The notes below the pieces were generated by a model. The model was not told the DNA's origin and searched no databases. It saw nothing but the letters and a program-made list of their open reading frames with translations. A stretch of 64,000 nt of DNA from contig NZ_JAFKLZ010000001.1 of assembly GCF_017304615.1 (NCBI RefSeq), positions 186,001 to 250,000 of the forward strand. Reading direction: 5' to 3'. This DNA comes from Sphingomonas sp. (GTDB taxonomy: Bacteria > Pseudomonadota > Alphaproteobacteria > Sphingomonadales > Sphingomonadaceae). Positions 8,645 through 17,335 of the stretch are shown piece after piece. How positions within the stretch are numbered: position 1 is the stretch's first letter; each line of letters starts with the position of its first letter. The position numbers and the translations under genes are program-made.

Positions 8645-9604
8645 ATGGGCGATGATGAAATCCAGGCGCGGCTGGCCGCGATTTCGAGCGGGCGAGCCAC
8701 GGCGCGGCGCGAGGGCGAGCGGATCAGTGTGATTCTCGACGTGACGGGACTGAGCGTGACGGCACGCGATGCGCTGGCCGAAGCGGTGCGCGCGGCGGCG
8801 CTGGCCGGCACGGATGTGACGGACGTGCGCGTCGCGATGACCAGCGAGCGCGTCGGTCGCCGGTTGATCGCGGTGGCGAGCGGCAAGGGCGGGGTGGGGA
8901 AATCGACCGTCGCCGCCAATCTGGCGGTCGCGATGGCGAAAGGCGGGCGCAAGGTAGGGCTGGTCGATGCCGACATCTACGGTCCCTCCCAACCGACGCT
9001 GATGGGGGTCGAGGGAGCCAAACCCGAAGCGCGTGACAAGACGATGATCCCGGTCGCGACGCCCCACGGCGTGCCGATCCTGTCGATGGGTCAACTCGTC
9101 GCACCGGGGCAGGCGATCGCGTGGCGCGGGCCGATGGCGGCGAGCGCGCTGGGGCAACTGATCGAGGGCGACTGGGGCCAGGCGGACACTTTGGTGGTCG
9201 ACATGCCGCCGGGCACCGGCGACGTTCAGTTGACGATGATCCAGAAATACAAGCCGGCGGGGGCAGTGATCGTTTCGACGCCGCAGGACCTGGCGCTCAT
9301 CGACGCGCGCCGAGCGATCGACCTTTTCGCCAAGGCCGGCGTGCCGGTGATCGGGTTGGTCGAGAATATGGCGGGCTATGCCTGTCCGCATTGCGGCGAA
9401 GTGTCGGACCCGTTCGGGCAGGGCGGCGCGGAGGCGGCGGCGGGCGAACTGGGCGTGCCGTTTCTCGGCCGCGTGCCGTTGGCGATGGCGATCCGCGCGG
9501 CGTCGGACGCGGGGACGCCCCCTGCGGCCGGGAACGCGCCGGAGGGGGCGGTTTTCGGGGAGATAGCCGGAAAGGTGGAGACCTGGCTGGAGGAGCCACG
9601 CTGA
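8645..9604 (+). CDS. Mrp/ApbC-family iron-sulfur cluster carrier ATPase
   Basis: The product has 319 residues. An N-terminal MIP18/DUF59-like stretch (1-70) precedes a deviant Walker A GKGGVGKST (80-88), the DADIYGPSQP motif and DMPPGTGD. A CPHC pair (ENMAGYACPHC) is the expected Fe-S binding site. The protein carries Fe-S clusters to apo-proteins in the cytoplasm. The stop overlaps the next gene's ATG by one base. The start is chosen where homology begins; its Shine-Dalgarno is weak. Confidence 0.93.
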   Translation: MGDDEIQARLAAISSGRATARREGERISVILDVTGLSVTARDALAEAVRAAALAGTDVTDVRVAMTSERVGRRLIAVASGKGGVGKSTVAANLAVAMAKGGRKVGLVDADIYGPSQPTLMGVEGAKPEARDKTMIPVATPHGVPILSMGQLVAPGQAIAWRGPMAASALGQLIEGDWGQADTLVVDMPPGTGDVQLTMIQKYKPAGAVIVSTPQDLALIDARRAIDLFAKAGVPVIGLVENMAGYACPHCGEVSDPFGQGGAEAAAGELGVPFLGRVPLAMAIRAASDAGTPPAAGNAPEGAVFGEIAGKVETWLEEPR

Positions 9605-10035
9605 TGCCGCTGACCGATGATGCCGAAATCCGCGACTTGCTGACGAAAGCGCGCACGATCGCGATGATCGGCGCGTCCGACCGGCCCGACCGGCCGAGCT
9701 ATGGCGTCATGGCGATGCTCCAGCGCCACGGCTATCGCGTCATCCCGGTCAACCCGCAGATCACCGGCGAGCATGTCCATGGCGAGTTCGTGTTCCGCGA
9801 GCTGGCCCAGATCGGCGTGCCGATCGACATCGTCGACATTTTTCGCCGTGCTCAGGCGGCGGGGGAAGCGGTCGATGAAGCGATCGCCTCGGGAGCGAAG
9901 GCGGTGTGGATGCAATTGGGCGTGATCAATCATGAAGCCGCCGCGCGGGCCGAAGCGGCGGGGCTGAAGGTCGTGATGGATCGTTGTCCGGCGATCGAGA
10001 TTCCGCGGCTCGGCATTCCCCCGATCGCAGCCTGA
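9604..10035 (+). CDS. CoA-binding domain protein (YccU-like)
   Basis: This 143-residue single-domain protein has a Rossmann-type CoA-binding fold. Motifs are TIAMIGASDRPDRPSYGV, YRVIPVNP and MDRCPAIE, as in YccU and the succinyl-CoA synthetase alpha N-terminal domain. It has no catalytic module. It is translationally coupled to the Mrp gene (TGATG). Its ligand is inferred from the fold and its role is unknown. Confidence 0.9.
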   Translation: MPLTDDAEIRDLLTKARTIAMIGASDRPDRPSYGVMAMLQRHGYRVIPVNPQITGEHVHGEFVFRELAQIGVPIDIVDIFRRAQAAGEAVDEAIASGAKAVWMQLGVINHEAAARAEAAGLKVVMDRCPAIEIPRLGIPPIAA

Positions 10036-10090
10036 AAAGCGCCGCAATCGGGGATCATTCCGGCACCGAAGCGTCGCTGGAGAGTGGGTG

Positions 10091-10432
10091 ATGTTGTTGT
10101 GGTTCGCGATTCAGGCGGTTCCCGACGTTGACGCGGCGATGGCACGCTATCGCGAGCAGACCCGGGCGACGGTGGAATGCCGCGCCGGCCGGCCAGACGA
10201 CATCGTGATCTGCGATCGCCGCGCGGCGGACCAGTTTCGCTTGCCGTTGGTCGAACTCGATCTCGACAACCCGAAGAACGAGCCGGTGCCCGCCGAACGC
10301 GAGCGCTTGCTCGCGCGCACCAACAATTGCCAGGAGAAGTCGACCTTCCTGGTCGGCTGCGGGAAGGTTGGGATCGGGGTAAGCACGCGCGGCGGCCTGC
10401 GGGGGCTGGGAGAACGACCGCTCGCGCCATGA
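10091..10432 (+). CDS. small hypothetical protein with C-x(n)-DDIVIC motif
   Basis: The product is about 113 residues with a short hydrophobic start (LLWFAIQAV) that may be a signal anchor. It carries a CRAGRPDDIVICDRR motif and two further cysteines near the C terminus. GGAGAGTGGGTG precedes the ATG; a GTG directly before it is possible. The stop overlaps the next gene by four bases. I recognise a sphingomonad-type unknown family but no function. Confidence 0.7.
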   Translation: MLLWFAIQAVPDVDAAMARYREQTRATVECRAGRPDDIVICDRRAADQFRLPLVELDLDNPKNEPVPAERERLLARTNNCQEKSTFLVGCGKVGIGVSTRGGLRGLGERPLAP

Positions 10433-10869
10433 TCGCGCTGATCCTCGCCCTGCAGAGCGCCACGCCCGCTGCCGCGCCGCCCCAGCCCGAACGCTGGTCG
10501 ATCCTGGCGCCCGCGCCGGGTCAGAAATGCGTATCCGAACGCAAGCCCGGCGCCGCAGACGACATCGTCATTTGCGGCACGCCCGATCCGCAAGCGTCAC
10601 TTCGCTTGCCCGACCCCGCCTCCGTCCCGTCGGACGCGCCCATAAAGTCAAACCCATATCTCACTGGAAGCGGCGCACTGGCGAACATGGCCACGCCATG
10701 CCCGATCAGCCGTTCGTGCGTCGTCGGGTTCGGTCCGCCTGTCGTGCCGATGATCAAGGGTGCGGTTAACGTGGCGAAAAACACGTTCCGCAAGCGGCCC
10801 GACAAGACCGGTCGCGTCGCCATCCCGCTTGATGGTAGCGACGCGCCGACAGGGCGCATCAAACCCTGA
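10429..10869 (+). CDS. hypothetical exported protein, paralogue of the preceding gene
   Basis: The product has 146 residues, with an N-terminal hydrophobic stretch (MIALILALQSATPAAA) that looks like a signal peptide. The segment from CVSERKPGAADDIVICG repeats the Cys...DDIVIC motif of the preceding protein, so the two are divergent tandem paralogues. The ATGA overlap with the upstream stop shows an operon. Residues 80-110 hold CPISRSCVVG, which could form a disulfide. No enzymatic motif is seen. Confidence 0.72.
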   Translation: MIALILALQSATPAAAPPQPERWSILAPAPGQKCVSERKPGAADDIVICGTPDPQASLRLPDPASVPSDAPIKSNPYLTGSGALANMATPCPISRSCVVGFGPPVVPMIKGAVNVAKNTFRKRPDKTGRVAIPLDGSDAPTGRIKP

Positions 10870-10940
10870 ATTTTTGCATCTCGGCAACCTCTTCCCGCCG
10901 ACGACGTTGGAGTGGTGGAGACAAACAGGGGTGTTTGCCG

Positions 10941-11195
10941 ATGCTCGCGCTTTCTATTGCCGTCATGCTCGCCGCTGGCGCCAAGTTGCCCAACTATACC
11001 TTGCCGCCAGCTCGACCTTCCGCCCGTACTAGATGCACCGGAAAATGCGCGAGCCGCTATCGGCTTGCGTCGTCGGACGACAACCAGGCGACGTCTAAAT
11101 ACCGCGCGCTCAACGAGGACGGCACCGACTGCAACGTGACGCGCGCTAAAATCTGCCGAAAACAGCCGCGAACGTGGGTGAAGGCAGCCTATTAG
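10941..11195 (+). CDS. small hypothetical secreted protein
   Basis: The product is 84 residues with a signal-like start (MLALSIAVMLAAGAKL) and paired cysteines (CTGKC, then CNVTRAKIC). It is preceded by GGAGTGGTGGAGAC. The C-terminal pattern DGTDCNVTRAKICRK resembles small conserved proteins I associate with sphingomonads, but I cannot name a function. It converges on homoserine dehydrogenase, overlapping it by four bases. Base composition is slightly lower in GC than its neighbours. Confidence 0.55.
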   Translation: MLALSIAVMLAAGAKLPNYTLPPARPSARTRCTGKCASRYRLASSDDNQATSKYRALNEDGTDCNVTRAKICRKQPRTWVKAAY

Positions 11196-12484
11196 AGGAT
11201 ATGCATCCAGAGCGGCTCGCCAGCGAGGCTGGGTGAGCCGCGCAGCTTTTCGAGGGCATGCGCGACCGAGCGCTCCGGCCCCTCGTGCGTGACGATGGCG
11301 ACCAGCACGCTGCCATCGGCTTCCGCGCCGCGTTGGATGAGGCTTTCTATCGAGACGCCCGCGTCGCGCATCGCGGCGGCGATTTCGGCCAGCACGCCAA
11401 CTTTGTCTGCAACCATGAAGCGAAGATAGGCGCGGCCACGCCGGCGGCCGCTGTCGGCGGGAGACAAAGCGGTCAGGCTGGCGGTGGGCATCGCGTAGGG
11501 CGGGCCGAATTCGCCGCGTGCTATGTCGATCAAGTCGGCGACTACCGCGCTGGCGGTTGGGCCATCGCCCGCACCCGCGCCCTGAAACAATAGGCGGCCG
11601 ACGAAATTGCCCTCCGCCACCACCGCGTTGGTCGCGCCGGAAACGTGCGCAAGCGGGTGATCGACAGGGACGAGATGGGGGTGGACACGCTGGAACAGAC
11701 CCTCCGTTCCGGCTTCCGCAACGCCGACCAGCCGGACCTTGAAACCGAGCGACGCGGCCTCGGCGATGTCGGCGGCGAGGATCTGGCGAATGCCACCGGT
11801 TGCGACGTCGCCAAACGCCGGGCTAGTGCCGAACGACAGGCTGGCGAGGATCGACAATTTATGCGCGGCGTCGACGCCGTCGATGTCGAAGCTGGGATCG
11901 GCCTCCGCAAAGCCCAACGCCTGCGCCTCGGCGAGCACGTCGGCGAAGTCGCGACCTTCGGCCTCCATCTTGGTCAGGATGAAATTGCAGGTGCCGTTGA
12001 GGATGCCATAGACTCTGTCGATGCGGTTGGCCGCCGCGCCGTCGCGCAGCCCCTTGATGACCGGCACGCCGCCCGCGACCGCCGCTTCGAACTTGAGCGC
12101 CGAACCCGCCGCCTCGGCCGCTTCGGCGAGCTCGAGGCCGTGATGCGCGAGCAGGGCCTTGTTCGCGGTGACCAGGCTCTTGCCGCCGGCCAGCGTCGCG
12201 CGCGCCAGCGCCAACGCAGGACCGTCAGACCCGCCGACCAGCTCCACCACGACATCGGCATCGCTGCGTTCGGCCAACCGCGCGGTGTCGTCCTCCCAGG
12301 CGAAGCGCGCAATGTCGACGCCGCGATCCTTGGCGCGGTCGCGCGCGGACACGGCGACGATCTCGATCGCACGGCCGGCGCGACGCTCGATCAGGTCGCG
12401 ATTGGCGTCGATCAGCTTGACGACGCCCGCGCCGACGGTGCCGAGCCCGGCAAGGGCGACGCGAAGGGGAGAGGAAGTAGCCAT
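11192..12484 (-). CDS. hom: homoserine dehydrogenase
   Basis: The product has 430 residues. It shows the NAD(P)-binding motif GLGTVGAGVV near the N terminus, a central catalytic domain with GILNGTCNFILTKME and DPSFDIDGVDAAHK, and a C-terminal ACT domain starting near DKVGVLAEIAAAMRDAGVSI. It reduces aspartate semialdehyde to homoserine for threonine, isoleucine and methionine synthesis. The ACT domain implies feedback control by threonine. The downstream SAM synthetase and upstream RNA signals at 57 kb are unlinked. Confidence 0.95.
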   Translation of the reverse strand: MATSSPLRVALAGLGTVGAGVVKLIDANRDLIERRAGRAIEIVAVSARDRAKDRGVDIARFAWEDDTARLAERSDADVVVELVGGSDGPALALARATLAGGKSLVTANKALLAHHGLELAEAAEAAGSALKFEAAVAGGVPVIKGLRDGAAANRIDRVYGILNGTCNFILTKMEAEGRDFADVLAEAQALGFAEADPSFDIDGVDAAHKLSILASLSFGTSPAFGDVATGGIRQILAADIAEAASLGFKVRLVGVAEAGTEGLFQRVHPHLVPVDHPLAHVSGATNAVVAEGNFVGRLLFQGAGAGDGPTASAVVADLIDIARGEFGPPYAMPTASLTALSPADSGRRRGRAYLRFMVADKVGVLAEIAAAMRDAGVSIESLIQRGAEADGSVLVAIVTHEGPERSVAHALEKLRGSPSLAGEPLWMHIL

Positions 12485-12524
12485 CGCGACCGCGCTTAGG
12501 GGAGCGCGACGCGGTTTGTCTATC

Positions 12525-12905
12525 TCAGACGCGCGGCAGCGCGATCCCGAGCGCGCTCGCGAGCGCCGCGCGGCGCAGCACTACGCTCGACGGACCGGGC
12601 GCACCCGATCCGGCCAGGCAGGTCGCGAAGATCGGGTCGAGCCGCCTCGCCGCCTCGCTCGCATCATCCGAGCCGACCGGCGCGCGGACCAGCGCGATGC
12701 TGGTGACGCGGTCGCGCCCGACCACGCATTTGCCGACCGCGATCCAGCGCCGCATCGGCCCGGCCTGCGTCGAAATGCTGCGGTCGGTGGGACGGATCGC
12801 CGCGCTACGATCGAGCTGCATGTCGAGTCCGGGCTGCGCAACCGCCAGCGATGCGGCCGGCGCGCCGCTCGCGAAACAGCTGATTGCCATGATCATGCGA
12901 CGCAT
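12525..12905 (-). CDS. hypothetical exported protein
   Basis: The product has 126 residues with a signal peptide (MRRMIMAISCFASGAPAASLAVAQ). The mature part has a CVVGRDRV segment and a second cysteine near 95. The ATG at 12905 has GGAGGG upstream. It is followed, in the same direction, by homoserine dehydrogenase 40 bp away. I recognise no domain. It may be a small periplasmic protein. Confidence 0.6.
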   Translation of the reverse strand: MRRMIMAISCFASGAPAASLAVAQPGLDMQLDRSAAIRPTDRSISTQAGPMRRWIAVGKCVVGRDRVTSIALVRAPVGSDDASEAARRLDPIFATCLAGSGAPGPSSVVLRRAALASALGIALPRV

Positions 12906-12958
12906 CGAACCCTCCACTCGCGCCTATTCATACCATCAAATGCCCGAGCCGGGAATCC

Positions 12959-13912
12959 TCAAGCCTTCACCAGCCCGATTTCGACCAGCCGCTCGTGCAG
13001 GTAATCGTGCGCGGTGATCGGGATCGGATAGCGGTTCGGATTGTCCGCGGTGATCGTGCCGGGAAGCGTTTCGATCAGGAATTCGGGGTTCGGGTGCAGG
13101 AAGAACGGCATCGAATAACGCGAGAAGCCGCGGCGTTCGGGCGGCGGGTTGACGACGCGGTGCGTGGTCGAGGGCAGCACGTTGTTGGTCAGCCGCTGGA
13201 GCATGTCGCCGACGTTCACGACCAGCGCGCCCTCCGGCGGCTTGATCGCGAGCCATTTGCCGTCGCGGTCGAGCAGTTCGAGCCCGGCTTCTTCCGCGCC
13301 GAGCAACAGGGTGATCAGGTTGATGTCCTCATGCGCGCCTGCCCGGACCCCCTCGGCATCGGCGGGAATCGGCGGATAGTGGAGCAGGCGCAGGATCGAA
13401 TTGCCGTGATCCACCACGGTGTCGAAATAATGCGGGTCAAGCTTCAGGTGCCGCGCGATCGCCGACAGCAGTCGCAGGCCGGCGCGGTCGAACGCGTTCC
13501 ACAGGTCGGTCAGCGCTTCCTTGAACTCGGCGGGGCGCGACGGCCAGACGTTGGGCATCATGTCCTTGGCCGCGGGATGGCCGGCGGGCAAGTCGCGGCC
13601 GACATGCCAGAATTCCTTCAGATCGACATGCTTCGCGTCCTTGGCGATCTCGGTCTTGAACGGCGTGTAGCCGCGCTGGCCGCCGAGATCCTTGTCGTAA
13701 TAGCCCTGCTTGTCCTCGACCGGCAGCGCGAAGAATTCCTCGGTCAGCTTCCACGCGCGCTCGATCAGCGACTGCGGGACGCCGTGATCGGTGATGACCG
13801 CGAAGCCGAACCGCTCGAACGAACCACCGAACGCTGCGGCGAAGGCATTCGGGTCGCGCGCTTCGTCAGCAAGGCTGAGCGCGGGGACCTGGGCGGAAGG
13901 CGTGTCGAGCAT
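12959..13912 (-). CDS. isopenicillin N synthase-family 2OG-Fe(II) oxygenase
   Basis: The product has 317 residues with the non-haem dioxygenase N domain (FAVITDHGVPQSLIERAW) and the 2OG-Fe(II) core. Iron ligands are seen as His and Asp in AHEDINLITLL and His in STTHRVVNPP, with the 2-oxoglutarate-binding Arg in RYSMPFFLHP. Such enzymes hydroxylate or oxidise small molecules. The bacterial members in primary-metabolism contexts are mostly uncharacterised. No pathway neighbours are evident. Confidence 0.88.
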   Translation of the reverse strand: MLDTPSAQVPALSLADEARDPNAFAAAFGGSFERFGFAVITDHGVPQSLIERAWKLTEEFFALPVEDKQGYYDKDLGGQRGYTPFKTEIAKDAKHVDLKEFWHVGRDLPAGHPAAKDMMPNVWPSRPAEFKEALTDLWNAFDRAGLRLLSAIARHLKLDPHYFDTVVDHGNSILRLLHYPPIPADAEGVRAGAHEDINLITLLLGAEEAGLELLDRDGKWLAIKPPEGALVVNVGDMLQRLTNNVLPSTTHRVVNPPPERRGFSRYSMPFFLHPNPEFLIETLPGTITADNPNRYPIPITAHDYLHERLVEIGLVKA

Positions 13913-13974
13913 GGCAGTGTTCCGGATTCCTTGGAGAGCGCGGGACAGTAAACCTTACCGAGCCCAAACGAAAG

Positions 13975-14001
13975 CGGCCCGCCGCGCGGGGCGACGGGCC
14001 G
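13975..14001 (-). terminator. probable terminator after the DUF3597 gene
   Basis: CGGCCCG pairs with CGGGCCG across a 13-nt GC-rich loop. On the minus strand the hairpin is followed by CTTTCGTTT. It lies 21 bp downstream of the DUF3597 stop. Confidence 0.5.
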
Positions 14002-14021
14002 TTCACGCGATGTAGGACGGC

Positions 14022-14381
14022 TCAGCCGTTCATCAACCGCTCCATCGTCTTCTGGTGGAGCCAGATATTCATGGTCGCGGTGTCGCTGGTGTCGCCCGTG
14101 TAGCCGAGTTCTCCCGCGAGCTGCTTGCGCGCGTCGAGGCTCGAATCCTGACCGATCGCCTTCATCAGGTCGACGATCGACGTCTTGTAGTTCAATTGCT
14201 CGCCGCGTTCCTGAGCGTGCTTTTCGAGCACGGCGTAGATCTCGTCCTCGCTGAGGGCGACCGGCGGCGGAGGAGGAGGTGGTGGCGGCGCAGCGGTTTC
14301 GGGGGCGGGCGCCGCTGCCGGGGCAGCAGCGGGGGTGCTGGAACCGAAGATCGCGTCCTTGATGGTGCCGAAGATACTCAT
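14022..14381 (-). CDS. DUF3597 domain protein
   Basis: The product has 119 residues. The N terminus MSIFGTIKDAIFG is followed by an alanine/proline linker with a run of nine prolines (about 37-45). The C-terminal DUF3597 domain contains LNYKTSIVDLMKAIGQD and ends in MNIWLHQKTMERLMNG. Its function is unknown; relatives are small and widespread in alphaproteobacteria. The start is preceded by GAAGGAGAG, a good Shine-Dalgarno. It is likely monocistronic. Confidence 0.88.
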   Translation of the reverse strand: MSIFGTIKDAIFGSSTPAAAPAAAPAPETAAPPPPPPPPPVALSEDEIYAVLEKHAQERGEQLNYKTSIVDLMKAIGQDSSLDARKQLAGELGYTGDTSDTATMNIWLHQKTMERLMNG

Positions 14382-14500
14382 CCGACTCTCCTTCACGTAT
14401 AGTTGGGCGACAACGTCTAATCAGGTCGCGCGGCCCGCGACACTGTTTTTGCGGATTTTCGGGGCTGACCTGTCCCTTACGCTAGGGCATTGGGGGAGCC

Positions 14501-15760
14501 ATGCCGCCGGCTGAACCTCTTGTCCGCGACGATCCGTCGCCGGTGACGCGTCCGCGCGACGAAAATTCCGCGCCGATTCGATTCGTCGAGTTCGTCGCTT
14601 TGATTGCGGCGTTGATCGGGATGGGCGCGCTAGGCATCGACACGATGCTGCCGGCTTTGCCGAACATTGGTGCCGACCTAGGCGCGAATCCGCACGATCT
14701 ACCGCTGGTGATCGTCATGTTCTCGGGCGGCTTTGGCGCGGCGCAACTGATCCACGGGCCGCTGGCGGACAGGTTCGGGCGGCGGCCGGTGCTGGTCGGA
14801 TCACTGGTACTTTATATAGTGATGAACCTGGTTTGCGCTGCCGCGAAGAGCATGGAACTGTTGCTGATTTCACGTGTGTGCGCGGGCGTGGCGATCGCGG
14901 CGACACGGGTCGTGACGATAGCGTTGATCCGTGACTGTTATTCGGGCCGGGCCATGGCCCGCGTCAGCAGTCTGTCGATCATGGTGTTCATGATCGTTCC
15001 GGTCATCGCACCGAGTATCGGGCAGGAGATATTGAAGCACGGCTCCTGGCGATTGATTTTCAACCTGATCGCGATCACGGGCGCTGTCGTGACGGGATGG
15101 TTTATCCTTCGCATGCCCGAAACGCTGCGGCCCGAAAATCGCATACCCCTGGAGCCTGCGCGGCTGATCGCGAATTGGCGGGCCACTCTCGATGATCGAC
15201 TGTCGGTGGGATATTCCGCGGCAGTGATTGGGCTTCAGGGAGCCTTATTCGGCTATATCACCAGCATCCAGCCGATCGTGGAGCAGGTGTTTCACGCGAA
15301 GGATCGGCTGGGCGTGGTTTTCGCCATGTGTGCTGGCATGATGATGTGCGGCAACCTGCTCAACTCGCGGATCGTGATGCGGCTGGGGATGCGACGGATC
15401 GCCCATGCGGCGATGGTCGTATTAATCCTGGCGGCTTCAACCAGCCTGGCGATCGAGCATTTCGGCTTCGAGACGTTGTGGCTGTTCGTCGCGATGCAGG
15501 CAGTGACGATGATGTGCTTCGGTCTCGCCGCGTCGAACTGTTCGGCGATGGCGATGGCGAATATGGGCGAGATTGCGGGCACGGCGTCGAGCCTGCAGGG
15601 CTTTGTTGTGACCACCGGCGGCGCGTTGATTGGTGGGCTGATCGGACGGTCGTTCGACGGGACGACCACGCCGCTCCATCTCGGGTTCCTGAGCGCGGGG
15701 ATCGTCGCGCTGGCGCTCGCGGCGTTGGTGGAGCGCGGCCGGCTGTTTCGCCCGACCTGA
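14501..15760 (+). CDS. Bcr/CflA-family MFS drug efflux transporter
   Basis: The product has 419 residues with about 12 transmembrane helices. The MFS motif after TM2 is ADRFGRRPVLV, and GALGIDTMLPALPNI in TM1 is typical of the DHA1 Bcr/CflA group. It is a proton antiporter that exports drugs or sulfonamide-type compounds; the substrate is unknown. The start at 14501 has TGGGGGAGCC upstream. GC is somewhat lower than adjacent genes, though codon use looks normal. Confidence 0.9.
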   Translation: MPPAEPLVRDDPSPVTRPRDENSAPIRFVEFVALIAALIGMGALGIDTMLPALPNIGADLGANPHDLPLVIVMFSGGFGAAQLIHGPLADRFGRRPVLVGSLVLYIVMNLVCAAAKSMELLLISRVCAGVAIAATRVVTIALIRDCYSGRAMARVSSLSIMVFMIVPVIAPSIGQEILKHGSWRLIFNLIAITGAVVTGWFILRMPETLRPENRIPLEPARLIANWRATLDDRLSVGYSAAVIGLQGALFGYITSIQPIVEQVFHAKDRLGVVFAMCAGMMMCGNLLNSRIVMRLGMRRIAHAAMVVLILAASTSLAIEHFGFETLWLFVAMQAVTMMCFGLAASNCSAMAMANMGEIAGTASSLQGFVVTTGGALIGGLIGRSFDGTTTPLHLGFLSAGIVALALAALVERGRLFRPT

Positions 15761-15834
15761 CGCATTCCAGGTAACTTGCGGGAACCGTTATGCCCATTCG
15801 CCGTTCGCGTTTGTAGTCAGACTGGAGGTGAAGC

Positions 15835-16164
15835 ATGGGCGGATATCAGGTGCCGGGTCAGGGTTCAGGCGACGACGGCTTTGACGAGGAAGGCTATGAC
15901 GAAAGCCAGCGGGCCGAAATCCTGGAGGCGACGCGCGATGGGCCGAGCGACGGCACGCTGATCACCGACCTCGACCCCGATTTGGGTGATGACCCAGAGG
16001 ACGACGACATTCAAATGGAGTCCGATGAGGTTGGCGAGGAGTATGACGACGCCGATCAGGATAAGGACGACATCGACGAGGACGACGTTCAGGACGAACT
16101 CGACGACGGATCAATCGACGACGACGAACTGAGCGACGCCGACGATCAGGCGTTGCAGCCCTGA
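15835..16164 (+). CDS. very acidic small protein of unknown function
   Basis: The product has 109 residues, of which about 42% are Asp or Glu, mostly in residues 50-105 as repeated DD/DE blocks with almost no basic residues. It has no signal peptide or membrane segment and no cysteine. A strong Shine-Dalgarno (CTGGAGGTGAAGC) precedes the ATG, which supports expression. The second half is likely disordered. It might act as a DNA mimic, chaperone-like polyanion or cation binder; the sequence does not decide. Confidence 0.72.
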   Translation: MGGYQVPGQGSGDDGFDEEGYDESQRAEILEATRDGPSDGTLITDLDPDLGDDPEDDDIQMESDEVGEEYDDADQDKDDIDEDDVQDELDDGSIDDDELSDADDQALQP

Positions 16165-16203
16165 CAGGCTTGACCTAGTCTCTCCCTTGGAAGGGGAGCC
16201 GCC

Positions 16204-16797
16204 ATGCCGAGGGATCCGCGCGTCGATTCCTATATCGCGAGCAAGGGCGATTTCGCGAAGCCGATCCTGACGCACCTGCGCGACCTGATTCACGCGCGCA
16301 TTCCGGACGCGGGCGAAGATATCAAGTGGAGCATGCCGTTCTTCACATACAAGGGCGAACTGCTCGCCAACATGGCGGCATTCAAGGCGCATGCGGCGTT
16401 CGGATTCTGGAACCGGCAGGAATTGAAGACTGGGCGGGAAGGCGATGCGATGGGGCAATATGGCCGGATCACATCGCGCGATACGATGCCCGACGACACC
16501 GTCCTGCTCGACGCGCTCGACAGGGCGGTGGCTATGATCGACGCGGGCGTGAAGCCGCAGCGCCCGACGCGAGCATCGGAGCCTGAAGCTGAGGTGCCCG
16601 CCGAACTCGCCGCGGCGCTGGCGGGTGATGCCGCGGCGTCCGCCAAGTGGGAGGCCTTTCCGCCGGGGTGCCGCCGCGAATATTGCGAGTGGATTGCCGG
16701 AGCCAAGCGAGACGAGACGCGCGCGAAGCGAATAGCCCAGACGATCGAACAGGTCCGCGACGGCAAGAAGATCAACTGGAAATACGAGAATTGCTGA
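16204..16797 (+). CDS. YdeI/OmpD-associated-like protein with DUF1801 domain
   Basis: The product has 197 residues. Residues 1-115 match the DUF1801/YdhG-type fold (IKWSMPFFTYKGELLANMAA). A YdeI-type C-terminal part follows, with AFPPGCRREYCEWIAGAKR and ETRAKRIAQTIEQ. The family is cytoplasmic and of uncertain function. Its start has AAGGGGAGCC upstream. It follows the acidic protein by 39 bp and may share a transcript. Confidence 0.87.
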   Translation: MPRDPRVDSYIASKGDFAKPILTHLRDLIHARIPDAGEDIKWSMPFFTYKGELLANMAAFKAHAAFGFWNRQELKTGREGDAMGQYGRITSRDTMPDDTVLLDALDRAVAMIDAGVKPQRPTRASEPEAEVPAELAAALAGDAAASAKWEAFPPGCRREYCEWIAGAKRDETRAKRIAQTIEQVRDGKKINWKYENC

Positions 16798-16876
16798 CCG
16801 GATGACCGGGCCGCGATAGCGCTTGCGCTCTTTCCGGCGACTGATACGTTATTACATACCAAAATGGAGAGTCGCC

Positions 16877-17284
16877 ATGACCGCACGCGCCGACCACCAG
16901 CCGATGGGATCGATCAACATCACGCCACTGATCGATGTAATGCTCGTTTTGCTGGTAATGCTGATCCTGACGATCCCGATGGCGACACAGAAGGTGTCGA
17001 TCGACTTGCCGGTGGCCGGGCCGCCGGTCGCCACACCGCCGGAAAAGATGCATCGGTTGGACATTGCGGCGTCCGGATCGCTGACGCTCGACGGCGTGGC
17101 GGTCGATGAGGCGTCGTTGCCGGACCGGCTGGCGCCGCTGGTCACGGACAAGCAGTCGTTGCTGACGATCAACGCCGATCCGGCATCGCGGTACGACACG
17201 TTCGACCATGTGCTTGCAACGATCAAGCGCGCGGGCGTCACGCGGCTAGGCTTTGCGGACAACAAACGGTTCGCCGAATTCTAG
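16877..17284 (+). CDS. ExbD/TolR-family biopolymer transport protein
   Basis: The product has 135 residues with one N-terminal transmembrane helix (MLVLLVMLILTIPM, about 23-36). The helix is preceded by ITPLIDVMLVLL, which carries the conserved membrane Asp, and followed by a periplasmic domain ending in TRLGFADNKRF. ExbD works with ExbB and TonB to energise outer-membrane transport. No exbB or tonB is adjacent, so this copy is an orphan here. A GGAGAGTCGCC ribosome site supports the ATG at 16877. Confidence 0.9.
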   Translation: MTARADHQPMGSINITPLIDVMLVLLVMLILTIPMATQKVSIDLPVAGPPVATPPEKMHRLDIAASGSLTLDGVAVDEASLPDRLAPLVTDKQSLLTINADPASRYDTFDHVLATIKRAGVTRLGFADNKRFAEF

Positions 17285-17335
17285 GAACGCGCGATCCGGG
17301 CAGGCGTTCTATCCGCTTCATCAGCAGGATACGAC

